Source: Rikenellaceae bacterium
Lineage (GTDB): Bacteria > Bacteroidota > Bacteroidia > Bacteroidales > Rikenellaceae
DNA: 64,000 nt
Assembly: GCA_015059805.1 (NCBI GenBank)
Contig: SUZO01000002.1
Coordinates: forward strand, 62,001 to 126,000
Reading direction: 5' to 3'
Shown: piece by piece, positions 1 through 7,685 of the stretch
How positions within the stretch are numbered: the stretch's first letter is position 1
Layout: every line of letters starts with the position of its first letter
Notes under the pieces: model-generated
What the model was told of the DNA's origin: nothing
What the model saw: the letters and a program-made list of their open reading frames with translations, nothing else
Database searches by the model: none
Made by a program: the position numbers and the translations under genes

Positions 1-266
1 CGCTCCATGCGGCTACCACCCACCTTGTCTAAGATAGCATCAAAAGATGCAATGCCAGAACGGGTAGACTCTGAGCGCGAAACACCCGCCTCTACACGAG
101 TTACAGCCTCATCATCAAAACAAATAATCAGGCTTCCCACAGCATTATTATCCGACATGCGAATAATCTTTGCAGCATGCTGTTGCTCCACCGAAACACT
201 CTCAACATAGTCCTTTGTACAACTCAGCGTGAGAGCAAGTGTGAGCATTAAAAACAATTTTTTCAT
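1..266 (-). CDS. S8 (subtilisin-like) peptidase lipoprotein, N-terminal part
   Basis: The 3' end lies outside the window; 88 codons are visible. The product starts with MKKLFLMLTLALTLSC, a lipoprotein signal peptide with a Cys at residue 16, so it is predicted to be a lipid-anchored envelope protein. The rest (KIIRMSDNN, then STRSGIASFDAILDKVGG) matches, from memory, the N-terminal prodomain of Bacteroidales S8 peptidases, which carry a TRSGIPSxDEVLD-like stretch. No catalytic residue is inside the window, so the peptidase call rests on this prodomain alone. It is transcribed divergently from metK, and the two promoters nearly touch. Another secreted protein with the same prodomain is the alternative. 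Confidence 0.6.
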   Translation of the reverse strand, partial: MKKLFLMLTLALTLSCTKDYVESVSVEQQHAAKIIRMSDNNAVGSLIICFDDEAVTRVEAGVSRSESTRSGIASFDAILDKVGGSRME

Positions 267-296
267 AAGTATCTATTTTTAGTCAATATTCCGCCG

Positions 297-327
297 TAAA
301 GTTAATAAAGATTTTACAAACCGCAAA
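297..327 (-). promoter_or_regulatory. Bacteroidetes promoter of the S8 peptidase gene
   Basis: On the minus strand a TTTG box (327-324) is followed after 19 nt by TAACTTTA (304-297), close to the TTTG/TAnnTTTG consensus. The predicted leader is about 25 nt. Its -33 box lies directly beside that of the divergent metK promoter. Confidence 0.5.
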
Positions 328-328
328 A

Positions 329-360
329 TTTGGCACTCTCAACATTTATCACTATCTTTG
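329..360 (+). promoter_or_regulatory. metK promoter
   Basis: TTTG (329-332), a 20-nt spacer and TATCTTTG (353-360) match the Bacteroidetes housekeeping promoter exactly. Transcription should start near 365, just before the SAM-II riboswitch. This rules out the in-frame TTG at 358 as the start of metK. Confidence 0.85.
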
Positions 361-370
361 CAGCGCAAAT

Positions 371-422
371 GTGGAGAGATTTGGACTGCTTGCAACCACA
401 ATAAAAAATCGCTAAACCAGCA
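371..422 (+). promoter_or_regulatory. SAM-II riboswitch in the metK leader
   Basis: The leader has the conserved SAM-II (metA motif) landmarks in order: GTGG (371-374), GATTTGG, GCTTGCAACCAC, AAAAAATCGCTAAA. P1 is GTGG pairing with CCAC (396-399). The pseudoknot pairs GATTT (378-382) with AAATC (406-410) and TTGG with CCAG (416-419). SAM-II aptamers bind S-adenosylmethionine and sit upstream of methionine and SAM genes, so this one in front of SAM synthetase implies feedback repression. The start codon is about 70 nt downstream, so occlusion of a ribosome site by the pseudoknot itself is not obvious here. Confidence 0.87.
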
Positions 423-489
423 ATTCTTTATTTTACAGCCAGCTCCCCATGTTTTTTGTGTTGAATTAACAGAGAAAAGTATAAAAACT

Positions 490-1737
490 ATGGGATTTTT
501 GTTTACATCCGAGTCTGTGTCCGAGGGACATCCGGATAAAGTTTCAGATCAGATTTCAGACGCCATTCTTGACGAGTTTCTTCGTCGTGACCCAGAGTCT
601 AAGGTCGCTTGTGAGACCCTCTGCACTACAGGTCTTGTTGTGGTGGCTGGCGAGGTGCGTTCAGAGGCTTATGTAGATATTCAGCAGACCGCTCGCCGCG
701 TTATTGACCGCATAGGTTACAACCGCAGCGAGTATCAGTTTGATGCCGCTTCGTGCGGTATTCTGTCAGCTATCCACGAGCAGAGTTCAGATATTAACCA
801 GGGTGTTGTTCGCTCAACAGAGGAGGAGCAAGGTGCTGGTGACCAGGGCATTATGTTCGGCTACGCAACACGCGAGAGCCGCGAGCTTATGCCTGCAACG
901 CTTATTCTGTCGCATGTAATCCTTAAGGAGCTTGCCGATATTCGCCGCGAGGGCAAGGTGATGACCTACCTACGCCCAGATGCAAAGAGCCAGGTTACTA
1001 TTGAGTACGATGATAACCGCCACCCACAGCGTGTGCACACTATCGTTGTCTCTACACAGCACGACGAGGATGTAGACGCTCCGCAGATTAAGGAGGATGT
1101 TCGCACAATCCTTATCCCACGCGTGAAGGCTCGCCTTGAGAGGGCAAATGATGAGCTTGCAACACTTATTGGTGACGACTATATCCTGCACGTAAACCCA
1201 ACAGGTAAGTTCGTTATCGGCGGTCCTCACGGAGATACAGGTCTTACCGGTCGCAAGATTATCGTAGATACCTACGGAGGTCGTGGCGCACACGGTGGTG
1301 GCGCATTCTCAGGCAAGGACTCCTCTAAGGTAGACCGCAGTGCTGCATACGCCGCTCGCCATATCGCAAAGAATATGGTCGCTGCAGGTGTTGCTGACGA
1401 GGTACTTGTACAGCTGAGCTACGCTATCGGTATTGCCGAGCCCCTCTCAGTATATGTAGACACCTACGGCACTAACCACCTGTCAATCAGCGAGGGAGAG
1501 ATTGCCCTCCGCATCGCAAAACTCTTTGACCTGCGCCCAGCAAGCATCGTGCGCCGCTATGGACTTAAGAATCCGATTTTTGAGGCTACAGCATCATACG
1601 GACACTTCGGCAACCGCCCTTACACTAAGGAGGTTACAGTATTTGAGAATGGTGTAGAGGTTACCCGCGAGGTTGAGTTCTTCGGCTGGGAGAAACTCGA
1701 TGCTGTTGATACTATCAAAGCTGAGTTTGGACTTTAA
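490..1737 (+). CDS. metK: S-adenosylmethionine synthetase
   Basis: Makes S-adenosylmethionine from methionine and ATP in the cytosol. The 415-residue protein opens with MGFLFTSESVSEGHPDKVSD, the family signature including the ATP-binding GHPDK. It has the GAGDQGIMFGYA motif in the first third and GGPHGDTGLTGRKIIVDTYGG followed by GGGAFSGKD, the phosphate- and K+-binding loops. Length is near the usual 380-430 residues. The frame stays open back to 358, but the promoter and riboswitch lie there, so ATG 490 is the start. It is monocistronic, followed by repeats, and should be controlled by the upstream SAM-II aptamer. Confidence 0.97.
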   Translation: MGFLFTSESVSEGHPDKVSDQISDAILDEFLRRDPESKVACETLCTTGLVVVAGEVRSEAYVDIQQTARRVIDRIGYNRSEYQFDAASCGILSAIHEQSSDINQGVVRSTEEEQGAGDQGIMFGYATRESRELMPATLILSHVILKELADIRREGKVMTYLRPDAKSQVTIEYDDNRHPQRVHTIVVSTQHDEDVDAPQIKEDVRTILIPRVKARLERANDELATLIGDDYILHVNPTGKFVIGGPHGDTGLTGRKIIVDTYGGRGAHGGGAFSGKDSSKVDRSAAYAARHIAKNMVAAGVADEVLVQLSYAIGIAEPLSVYVDTYGTNHLSISEGEIALRIAKLFDLRPASIVRRYGLKNPIFEATASYGHFGNRPYTKEVTVFENGVEVTREVEFFGWEKLDAVDTIKAEFGL

Positions 1738-1894
1738 TTCACACTCACCTACAACATTAGTAGCGGTCACTTCAGTTTTTGTGGCCGCTACTAATATTTT
1801 AACCAGTAGACCCACAACAGATAAACCCCTGCTAAAGGTGAGTAATGCGCAAAGAGTTTTTCTGCGCTGGAGCATTGCTCCATTGCCGCAACAA

Positions 1895-1924
1895 AAAAAG
1901 CACCTCTTTTCAGAGATGCTTTTG
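1895..1924. terminator. Bidirectional hairpin terminator downstream of metK
   Basis: Stem AAGCACCTCT (1898-1907) pairs with AGAGATGCTT (1912-1921) with one mismatch. Seven A residues on the left become a T-run on the minus strand, and four Ts follow on the plus strand. It could end metK transcription and anything reading leftward out of the tRNA-Cys/repeat region. Confidence 0.55.
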
Positions 1925-1930
1925 AGTTCT

Positions 1931-2674
1931 GAAGCGGATTCGAATATCAAGCCACAAGGCTTGTTATCACCGAGGGAGTGCCGCTGTCGCCGTCAGGCGG
2001 TGCGGAGATACACGACCGAGGTAACCGCTGCTAAAGGTGAGCAATGCGCAAAGACCACTGCAGAGCAATAGTCGTAGGCTATGTTTGTTTTGGGGTGATG
2101 CGGGAGCTTGCTCACTGCAATCACCTCAAAACAAAAACAGACGACCTAAAGTCGTCTGCTCTGCAATTCTGGAGGTCTGAAGCGGATTCGAATATCAAGC
2201 CGCAAGGCTTGTTATCACCGAGGGAGTGCCGCTGTCGCATTTATGCGGTGCGGAGATACACGACCGAGGTAACCGCTGCTAAAGGTGAGCAATGCACAAA
2301 GACCACTGCAGAGCATTAGCCGCAGGCTATGTTTGTTTTGGGGAGATGCGGGAGCTTGCTCACAGCAATCACCACAAAACAAAAACAGACGACCTAAAGT
2401 CGTCTGCTCTGCAATTTTTGAGGTCTGAAGCGGATTCGAATATCAAGCCGCAAGGCTTGTTATCACCGAGGGAGTGCCGCTGTCGCCGTCAGGCGGTGCG
2501 GAGATACACGACCGAGGTAACCGCTCCAAAAGGTGAGTAATGCGCAAAGACCACTGCAGAGCATTAGCCGCAGGCTATGTTTGTTTTGGGGAGATGCGGG
2601 AGCTTGCTCACAGCAATCACCCCAAAACAAAAACAGACGACCTAAAGTCGTCTGCTCTGCAATTCTGGAGGTCT
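1931..2674. repeat. Three tandem 248-bp repeats carrying the tRNA-Cys 3' end
   Basis: The string GAAGCGGATTCGAA recurs at 1931, 2179, 2427 and 2675, an exact 248-bp period. The last occurrence is inside the intact tRNA-Cys. Each unit contains the last ~20 bases of the tRNA (imperfect at the left edge of unit 1) and a block of small palindromes (AAGCCGCAAGGCTT; GCCGTCAGGCGG; GGGAGCTTGCTCACA flanked by a long TTTGTTTTGGGG/CCCCAAAACAAA-type stem). Each also holds a copy of the tRNA terminator hairpin, except that this comes before unit 1 only in altered form. The units differ at a few positions. Short ORFs of 80-130 codons crossing them only reflect the repeat and are not called. Confidence 0.9.
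2624..2654 (-). terminator. tRNA-Cys terminator
   Basis: CAGACGAC (2634-2641) and GTCGTCTG (2647-2654) form a perfect 8-bp stem. On the minus strand it is followed by TTTTTGTTTTGG. It lies 15 nt past the tRNA 3' end, and copies recur in the 248-bp repeats. Confidence 0.75.
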
Positions 2675-2739
2675 GAAGCGGATTCGAACCGCTGTACGAG
2701 GTTTTGCAGACCTCTGCCTAGCCACTCGGCCATCAGACC
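2669..2739 (-). tRNA. tRNA-Cys (GCA)
   Basis: On the minus strand the acceptor stem GGTCTGA (2739-2733) pairs with TCAGACC (2676-2670), and T73 is the discriminator, as expected for Cys. The D arm (GGCCGAGTGGCTAGGC), the anticodon loop with GCA and the T loop TTCGAATC are all present. CCA is not encoded. The last 20 nt are duplicated in the neighbouring tandem repeats, but only this copy is complete. Confidence 0.95.
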
Positions 2740-2770
2740 ATTTTTGAACGGTTTTATCCGTTTGGGTGTG

Positions 2771-2778
2771 CAAATATA
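2771..2778 (-). promoter_or_regulatory. -7 box of the tRNA-Cys gene
   Basis: TATATTTG on the minus strand, about 32 nt upstream of the tRNA 5' end. No well-spaced TTTG box is seen at -33. Confidence 0.45.
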
Positions 2779-2810
2779 GTGCGTTTTTATTTCAAATCCA
2801 AAAAAAATCG

Positions 2811-2818
2811 TATCTTTA
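2811..2818 (+). promoter_or_regulatory. -7 box upstream of dprA
   Basis: TATCTTTA about 43 nt before the dprA ATG fits TAnnTTTG except for the last base. The -33 region is only T-rich. Confidence 0.4.
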
Positions 2819-2860
2819 CGCTGAAAATTTTAATTTTTTTATATTTCGCCCTGAAAAATT

Positions 2861-3736
2861 ATGAAATTAGAGGATTTAGCCCTTACTTTTGTACCAAATT
2901 TAACGCATCAGGCTATAGGGCATCTTTTAGAGGTTTTCGGCAGTGCTGAGGCGATATACTCCTCTTCGGAGGCGGAGCTAACGACAAGGGGTGCCTTGAG
3001 GGGAGATATTGCGCGGATGATTGCTGCTGGGGCGGGATTAGAGAGTGCGCGCAAGGAGGTTGAGCTATGCGAGAGGGCTGGTATAGATGTTATTTCTTCA
3101 TCTGAGAGCCGTTATCCAAACAGGATGCGTTACACAGCCGACTATCCCCATATTATATATATGGTAGGGGACGATGCGCTACCAAACAGCTCTTTGCTTG
3201 TTGCTATCACGGGCGAGAGGGGTCAAATTAGCGCATACGGCAACAAGATGGTAATAAAGCTCATTGAGCAGCTTGCCGACATAATGCCTGAGGTGGTTAT
3301 GGTCGGGATGTTAGATAGTTGTGTGGATAGTTTAGCCATGCGTTATGCCCTAAATTGCGGGCTCAGGGTGGTTGCAGTGGCAAGTGCGCCGCTGTCGCAG
3401 CTATCTGCTCAGGCGGGGCGACACCTTGCCGATGAGATTTTAGAGGCTGGAGGTACACTACTGAGCGAGGTCGGCGTTATGTCGGCAGTAAAGGATGATA
3501 TATACAGTGCTAACGAGCGCCTTGTTGCCGCACTATGCGACGGGGTTGTGATAGTTGAGAGTGGCGAGATTTCAAATATTGCGCGATGCACAGAGAGCTA
3601 CTCTCGCACGCTGATGGCGCTGCCAGGCAGGGCGACAGATGCCATGTCATGGGGTACAAATCGGATGATTGCAACCTCAATGGCTCAGATGGTCTGCTCA
3701 GGAAGGGATATTTTCAAGATTTTAGAGGAGGAGTAG
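2861..3736 (+). CDS. DprA/Smf-like protein, divergent
   Basis: DprA binds incoming single-stranded DNA in a Rossmann fold and loads RecA during transformation. This 291-residue protein keeps the framework: VAITGERGQISAYGNKMV (compare AIVGTRxATpYGxxM), LRVVAVAS, EAGGTLLSE, DGVVIVES, LMALPGRATDAMSWGTNRMI. Several signature motifs are lost. SGxAxGID has become VGMLDSCVDS, the FPxRNRI loop reads YSANERLVA, and the GGALxTA segment is ISNIARC. It also lacks the C-terminal winged helix of full-length homologues (~360-370 residues). It may be a degenerate or re-purposed DprA. tatD starts 2 nt after its stop, so the two are probably co-transcribed. Confidence 0.7.
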   Translation: MKLEDLALTFVPNLTHQAIGHLLEVFGSAEAIYSSSEAELTTRGALRGDIARMIAAGAGLESARKEVELCERAGIDVISSSESRYPNRMRYTADYPHIIYMVGDDALPNSSLLVAITGERGQISAYGNKMVIKLIEQLADIMPEVVMVGMLDSCVDSLAMRYALNCGLRVVAVASAPLSQLSAQAGRHLADEILEAGGTLLSEVGVMSAVKDDIYSANERLVAALCDGVVIVESGEISNIARCTESYSRTLMALPGRATDAMSWGTNRMIATSMAQMVCSGRDIFKILEEE

Positions 3737-3738
3737 AG

Positions 3739-4527
3739 ATGTTGATAGATACACATTCACACATATATGAGCCAGAGTTTGACGCTGACCGCGAGCAGGC
3801 TTTAGAGCGCTGCCATGAGGCAGAGGTGGAGCTAATAATGCTCCCAGCGATAGACTCGGAGAGCTATGAACGGATGTTTGCCCTTGCTCGCCAATATCCT
3901 ACCTTTGCACTGCCTATGATGGGTCTACACCCCACTTCGGTCAATGAGAATCCACATTGGCAGCGCGACTTAGAGGTGGTAGAGCAGTACCTACAGCAGC
4001 CACCAGAGGGTATTTTGCGCTTCTGGGGTGTCGGAGAGATAGGGCTTGACCTCTATTGGAGTAGCGACTACCGCGAACAGCAGATTGAGGCATTTAAGGC
4101 ACAGGTGGAGATGTCGCTCAAGTACAACCTTCCGATAGTTGTCCACACACGCAACGCCTGGGCGGAGATGGTGGAGACGATGGAGAGCTTCGCTGGCAGA
4201 GGTGTCAGAGGTATATTCCACGCCTTCTCAGATAACTTCGAGAGCTATGAAAGGCTCAAAAAGTGCGGAGATTTCCTCTTTGGTATCGGTGGCGTGGTGA
4301 CATTTAAGAAAAATAAACTTGCACCCGTTGTTGAGCAGATGGCTCTGACAGATATAGTTCTTGAGACCGACTGCCCATACCTCACCCCAGCACCACACCG
4401 CGGCGAGCGCAACGAGTCAAGCTACGTGAAGTATATATGCGCAAAGATTGCTGAGATTAAAAACACTGATTATCAGATTGTTGCGGAGCAGACAACAATA
4501 AACGCAAAAAGGATATTTAATTTGTAA
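3739..4527 (+). CDS. tatD: TatD-family metal-dependent hydrolase
   Basis: Cytosolic TIM-barrel deoxyribonuclease/hydrolase of the TatD/YcfH group. The 262-residue sequence starts MLIDTHSHIYEPEFD with the HxH metal motif. It has GVGEIGLDLYW (metal Glu), LPIVVHTRNAW (His), GIFHAFSDN (His) and ETDCPYLTPAPHRGERN (Asp), the full set of ligands for a two-metal site. The frame is open upstream into dprA, but this ATG directly before the HTHSH motif is the natural start, 2 nt after the dprA stop. It sits between dprA and ansA in one apparent operon. Confidence 0.93.
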   Translation: MLIDTHSHIYEPEFDADREQALERCHEAEVELIMLPAIDSESYERMFALARQYPTFALPMMGLHPTSVNENPHWQRDLEVVEQYLQQPPEGILRFWGVGEIGLDLYWSSDYREQQIEAFKAQVEMSLKYNLPIVVHTRNAWAEMVETMESFAGRGVRGIFHAFSDNFESYERLKKCGDFLFGIGGVVTFKKNKLAPVVEQMALTDIVLETDCPYLTPAPHRGERNESSYVKYICAKIAEIKNTDYQIVAEQTTINAKRIFNL

Positions 4528-4531
4528 CGCT

Positions 4532-5578
4532 ATGAATACAAAGCCTTCAATTTTAATCATCTACACTGGTGGAACAATCGGCATGCAGCGTGACGAGAGC
4601 GGAACACTTATCCCCTTTGATTTCAACTCTATAGAGAAGGAGTTTCCCGCTGTGCGCCACCTCAATGTACACATAGATGTCCACAAAATGCCACCTATTG
4701 ACTCCTCTAACGTCACCCCAGAGCTGTGGAGAGAGCTTGCTCATACAGTGCGTGACAACTACGACAAATATAACGGTTTTGTAATCCTACACGGCACAGA
4801 TACAATGTCCTATACCGCCTCTGCGCTCAGTTTTATGTTTGAAAATCTGCAGAAGCCCGTTGTCTTTACTGGCAGCCAGATACCTATGGGTATCATGCGC
4901 ACCGATGGTCGTGAAAACCTTATTACAGCCATAGAGATTGCTGCAGCAAGCAAAAATGGCTACCCTATGGTGCCAGAGGTGTGCCTCTACTTCCAGAATA
5001 AACTCTTCCGCGCAAATCGCACCTCTAAGCTCTCTGCCGAGGCACTCAATGCCTTTGACTCCAGAAATTATCCCCCACTTGCAGAGGTTGGCGTGAATAT
5101 CAACTACAACACAGCATATATCCACTACGAAGAGGGTTGGTTTGAGGGTCAGTTTAGCCCAGAGCCGCTACAGATTACCGAGGGCTTTGATACAAATGTG
5201 GTTATCCTCAAAATCTTCCCAGGCATCTCTGAGACCACCCTCAAGGCGGTTCTGTCGGTAGAGGGACTGCGCGGCGTGGTGCTTGAGACCTTCGGCACTG
5301 GCAATGCCCCTACGGCAGACTGGTTTATAAATCTGCTTGGTCAGACAATCGCACGCGGAGTGACCATAATAAATGTCACCCAGTGCGTAGGTGGCGGCGT
5401 GGCAATGGAGCTATACGAAACAGGTAAGCGCCTACAACAGGTTGGAGTCATTAGCGGACACGACATGACTACCGAGGCTGCTGTAACAAAACTTATGCTC
5501 CAATTGGGTAATTGCCCACAAAAAGATTGCGTTAGCCAGAGCATGTTGCAATCAAAAAGTGGAGAATTTGATACTTAG
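4532..5578 (+). CDS. ansA: Type I L-asparaginase
   Basis: Hydrolyses asparagine to aspartate and ammonia. At 348 residues with no signal peptide it fits the cytoplasmic type I enzyme. The first catalytic Thr is in IIYTGGTIGMQ near residue 12, and the second in VILHGTDTMSYTA. Further family stretches are VFTGSQIPMG and ETFGTGNAP. It starts 4 nt after tatD and is the last gene of the dprA-tatD-ansA group. A ~240-nt intergenic region follows. Confidence 0.93.
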   Translation: MNTKPSILIIYTGGTIGMQRDESGTLIPFDFNSIEKEFPAVRHLNVHIDVHKMPPIDSSNVTPELWRELAHTVRDNYDKYNGFVILHGTDTMSYTASALSFMFENLQKPVVFTGSQIPMGIMRTDGRENLITAIEIAAASKNGYPMVPEVCLYFQNKLFRANRTSKLSAEALNAFDSRNYPPLAEVGVNINYNTAYIHYEEGWFEGQFSPEPLQITEGFDTNVVILKIFPGISETTLKAVLSVEGLRGVVLETFGTGNAPTADWFINLLGQTIARGVTIINVTQCVGGGVAMELYETGKRLQQVGVISGHDMTTEAAVTKLMLQLGNCPQKDCVSQSMLQSKSGEFDT

Positions 5579-5580
5579 AC

Positions 5581-5612
5581 TTTGCACAAACAAAAAATTT
5601 TTTGTATATTTC
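5581..5612 (+). promoter_or_regulatory. Candidate promoter of the exbB cluster
   Basis: TTTG (5581-5584), 20 nt and TATATTTC (5605-5612). A second -7-like box, TAATTTTG, lies at 5703-5710, without a clear -33. Either gives a leader of 100-200 nt before exbB. Confidence 0.4.
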
Positions 5613-5816
5613 GGACTGATAAGAGTTGTGAAATGGCGAAAAAACACCCTTTTCACGGCTTTAACGTACTGATACACAATGTTTTATAGGGGAAAATTTG
5701 TGTAATTTTGACACTATGCCAAATTTCCGTTTTAGACTAAAAAACAACTAAAAATACTAATAGAGAGAAATTTTTACAAAAAAACTATTCAAATTTTTTA
5801 ACTTATTAAAAACACT

Positions 5817-6626
5817 ATGAAAAAATTATTTTTGGTTTTGGCAGTTGCTGCTCTGTCGTTCAGCACTGCAATCGCACAGGACGCTGCTGCTGCAGCACCT
5901 GCTGAAGAGGCAACCGTAGAGAACGCTGAGGCTGCTCCAGTAGCAGAGGAGGCTGTTGTTGAGGAGGCTATTGACCCTGAGGTTGAGATCGCTGGTGAGT
6001 CACTCCACCGCGTTCTTATGCAGAAGTTCCTCGAGGGAGGTTGGGGATGGATGCTCCCAATCCTTATCGTGCTTGTTCTCGGTCTTGCTATTGCAATCGA
6101 GCGTATCCTTTTCCTCGGTCTTTCTACTATCAACACTAAGAAGTTCATTGCTCAGGTAGAGAAGGCTCTTAACGAGGGTGGTATCGAGGCTGCAAAGGCT
6201 GTTTGCCGTGACACTAAGGGTCCAATCGCATCTATCTACTGGCAGGGTCTTGACCGCTATGAGCAGGGTCTTGATGCAGTTGAGAAGGCAGTTGTATCTT
6301 ACGGTTCAGTTCAGACAGGTCAGCTTGAGAGCGGTCTTGGTTGGTTGTCACTCTTTATTGCACTTTCTCCATCACTCGGATTTATGGGTACCGTAGTAGG
6401 TCTTGTACAGTCATTCGACTCTATCCAGGCTGCAGGTGACATCTCTCCAGCACTCGTTGCAGGTGGTATGAAGGTGGCGCTGCTTACTACATTGTTGGGT
6501 CTGATTGCTGCAATGGTTCTTCAGGTGTTCTACAACTACGTAATCGTAAAGATTGACGGTATTGTAAATGAGATGGAGGATGCTTCTATCACCCTGATGG
6601 ATATCCTTACAGTTTACAAGAAATAA
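5817..6626 (+). CDS. exbB: MotA/TolQ/ExbB proton channel protein
   Basis: Inner-membrane channel that uses the proton gradient to power TonB or Tol transport. The 269-residue protein has a cleavable signal (MKKLFLVLAVAALSFSTAIAQ) and an Ala/Glu-rich periplasmic stretch of ~35 residues. A first membrane segment (WMLPILIVLVLGLAIAIERI) and the conserved pair LGWLSLFIALSPSLGFMGTVVGLVQSF and MKVALLTTLLGLIAAMVLQVFYNY follow. It leads a cluster with a small membrane protein and two ExbD genes. tonB itself is 49 kb away in this window. Confidence 0.92.
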   Translation: MKKLFLVLAVAALSFSTAIAQDAAAAAPAEEATVENAEAAPVAEEAVVEEAIDPEVEIAGESLHRVLMQKFLEGGWGWMLPILIVLVLGLAIAIERILFLGLSTINTKKFIAQVEKALNEGGIEAAKAVCRDTKGPIASIYWQGLDRYEQGLDAVEKAVVSYGSVQTGQLESGLGWLSLFIALSPSLGFMGTVVGLVQSFDSIQAAGDISPALVAGGMKVALLTTLLGLIAAMVLQVFYNYVIVKIDGIVNEMEDASITLMDILTVYKK

Positions 6627-6659
6627 TTAGACCAAAACAATAATCGTACACAGAAAATT

Positions 6660-7082
6660 ATGAAAAAGATGTTAAATATACTGTTGGGACTTCTGTTCGC
6701 TATTACTGCCGCTATGGTAGGCTGGGCAGTAGTATCTGGCGGATCTGAGGTTGCCATCAGCTGGAACCTGGTTTGGGGCTATGCCCTGCTCGTAGGTGCA
6801 GTGCTGAGCGTCTTGCTCTCTGCTATCAAGGGTACGATTACTAATCCTGCAGGTTTGAAGAAGACAATGTTTGCTATTGTGCTTGTAGTAGTTGTAGTAG
6901 GTGCTGCACTATTCATTGCACTTGGTCACGATGGTCTTACAATTCCTAACTCTGCTGGTGGTGTATTCGATGATCCATTCGAGTTGGTTATCTCAGAGGT
7001 TGGTATCCTTGTTACATACGTTGTTGCTGCCGCTTCTATCGTTGTAACACTTTATACCGAGGTTCGTAACCTGTTCAAATAG
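6660..7082 (+). CDS. Small membrane protein of the exbB-exbD cluster
   Basis: No known domain is recognised. The 140-residue protein has about four hydrophobic helices: an N-terminal one, WGYALLVGAVLSVLLSAI, MFAIVLVVVVVGAALFIAL, and VGILVTYVVAAASIVVTLY near the end. Its position between exbB (33 nt gap) and the first exbD (11 nt gap) indicates co-transcription. From memory, similar small membrane proteins occupy this position in other Bacteroidales, which suggests an accessory subunit of the proton channel. That role is inferred. Confidence 0.75.
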   Translation: MKKMLNILLGLLFAITAAMVGWAVVSGGSEVAISWNLVWGYALLVGAVLSVLLSAIKGTITNPAGLKKTMFAIVLVVVVVGAALFIALGHDGLTIPNSAGGVFDDPFELVISEVGILVTYVVAAASIVVTLYTEVRNLFK

Positions 7083-7093
7083 TAAGGTAATTT

Positions 7094-7684
7094 ATGGCAA
7101 AAAGTAAGAAAATACCTGAAATCAACGCTTCGTCACAAGCGGATATCGCCTTTACTGTGCTTATCTTCTTCCTTGTGGTTTCTACAATGGATGTTGATAC
7201 CGGTATCGTGCGCGTACTCCCACCAATGCCAGATCCAAATGTAAAGCAGGAGGATATCAAGGTTAAAGAGCGTAACCTCTTCCTTGTATTCGTATCTGGT
7301 AGCGGTCAGCTTATGGCGGGTGGTCAGGTCATGGATCTTCATTATCTGAAGGACAAGGCTAAGGAGTTTATCCTTAACCCTTACGATGATGAGAACCTCC
7401 CTGAGAAGAAGGAGCAGACCTTTGATATGCCAGATGGCTCAAAGTGGACCTTCCCAGTCAGCGAGGGTGTAATCTCACTTCAGAATACCCGTGACACTGA
7501 TTATCAGGTTTATATCCGCGTACAGAACGAGCTTACTCGCGCATTTAACGAGGTGCGTGATGATGTCTCAATGACCAAGTTCGGCAAGAAGTTCGCAGAC
7601 CTTGCCGAGGAGGAGAGAAAAGTAATAACCAAGGCTGTACCTTTGAAGATTTCAGAGGCTGAGCCGCGTAAAATGGGTAAGTAA
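7094..7684 (+). CDS. exbD: ExbD/TolR-type biopolymer transport protein, first copy
   Basis: Single-span inner-membrane partner of ExbB. The short cytoplasmic start is MAKSKKIPEINASSQADIAFTVLIFF, where the Asp in SQADIAFTVLIFFLVVSTMD is the proton-carrying residue of the one membrane helix. A periplasmic domain of ~160 residues follows. At 196 residues it is longer than a typical ExbD (~140), with an insertion around residues 80-125. The next gene, a second ExbD, starts 1 nt after its stop, so the two are likely made in a fixed ratio. Confidence 0.88.
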   Translation: MAKSKKIPEINASSQADIAFTVLIFFLVVSTMDVDTGIVRVLPPMPDPNVKQEDIKVKERNLFLVFVSGSGQLMAGGQVMDLHYLKDKAKEFILNPYDDENLPEKKEQTFDMPDGSKWTFPVSEGVISLQNTRDTDYQVYIRVQNELTRAFNEVRDDVSMTKFGKKFADLAEEERKVITKAVPLKISEAEPRKMGK

Positions 7685-7685
7685 T

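Noticed and set aside
1..210. 67-codon plus-strand ORF
   Set aside because: Shadow of the lipoprotein S8 peptidase N-terminus on the minus strand, which has a signal peptide and a promoter.
358..489. N-terminal extension of metK to a TTG at 358
   Set aside because: The region is the promoter end and the SAM-II aptamer, and the family's N-terminus starts at ATG 490.
1931..2674. CRISPR array
   Set aside because: The repeats are 248 bp long with no regular short repeat/spacer pattern and no cas genes nearby.
1673..2779. Four overlapping ORFs of 79-132 codons
   Set aside because: They repeat with the 248-bp units, share no protein features and include tRNA-Cys antisense sequence.
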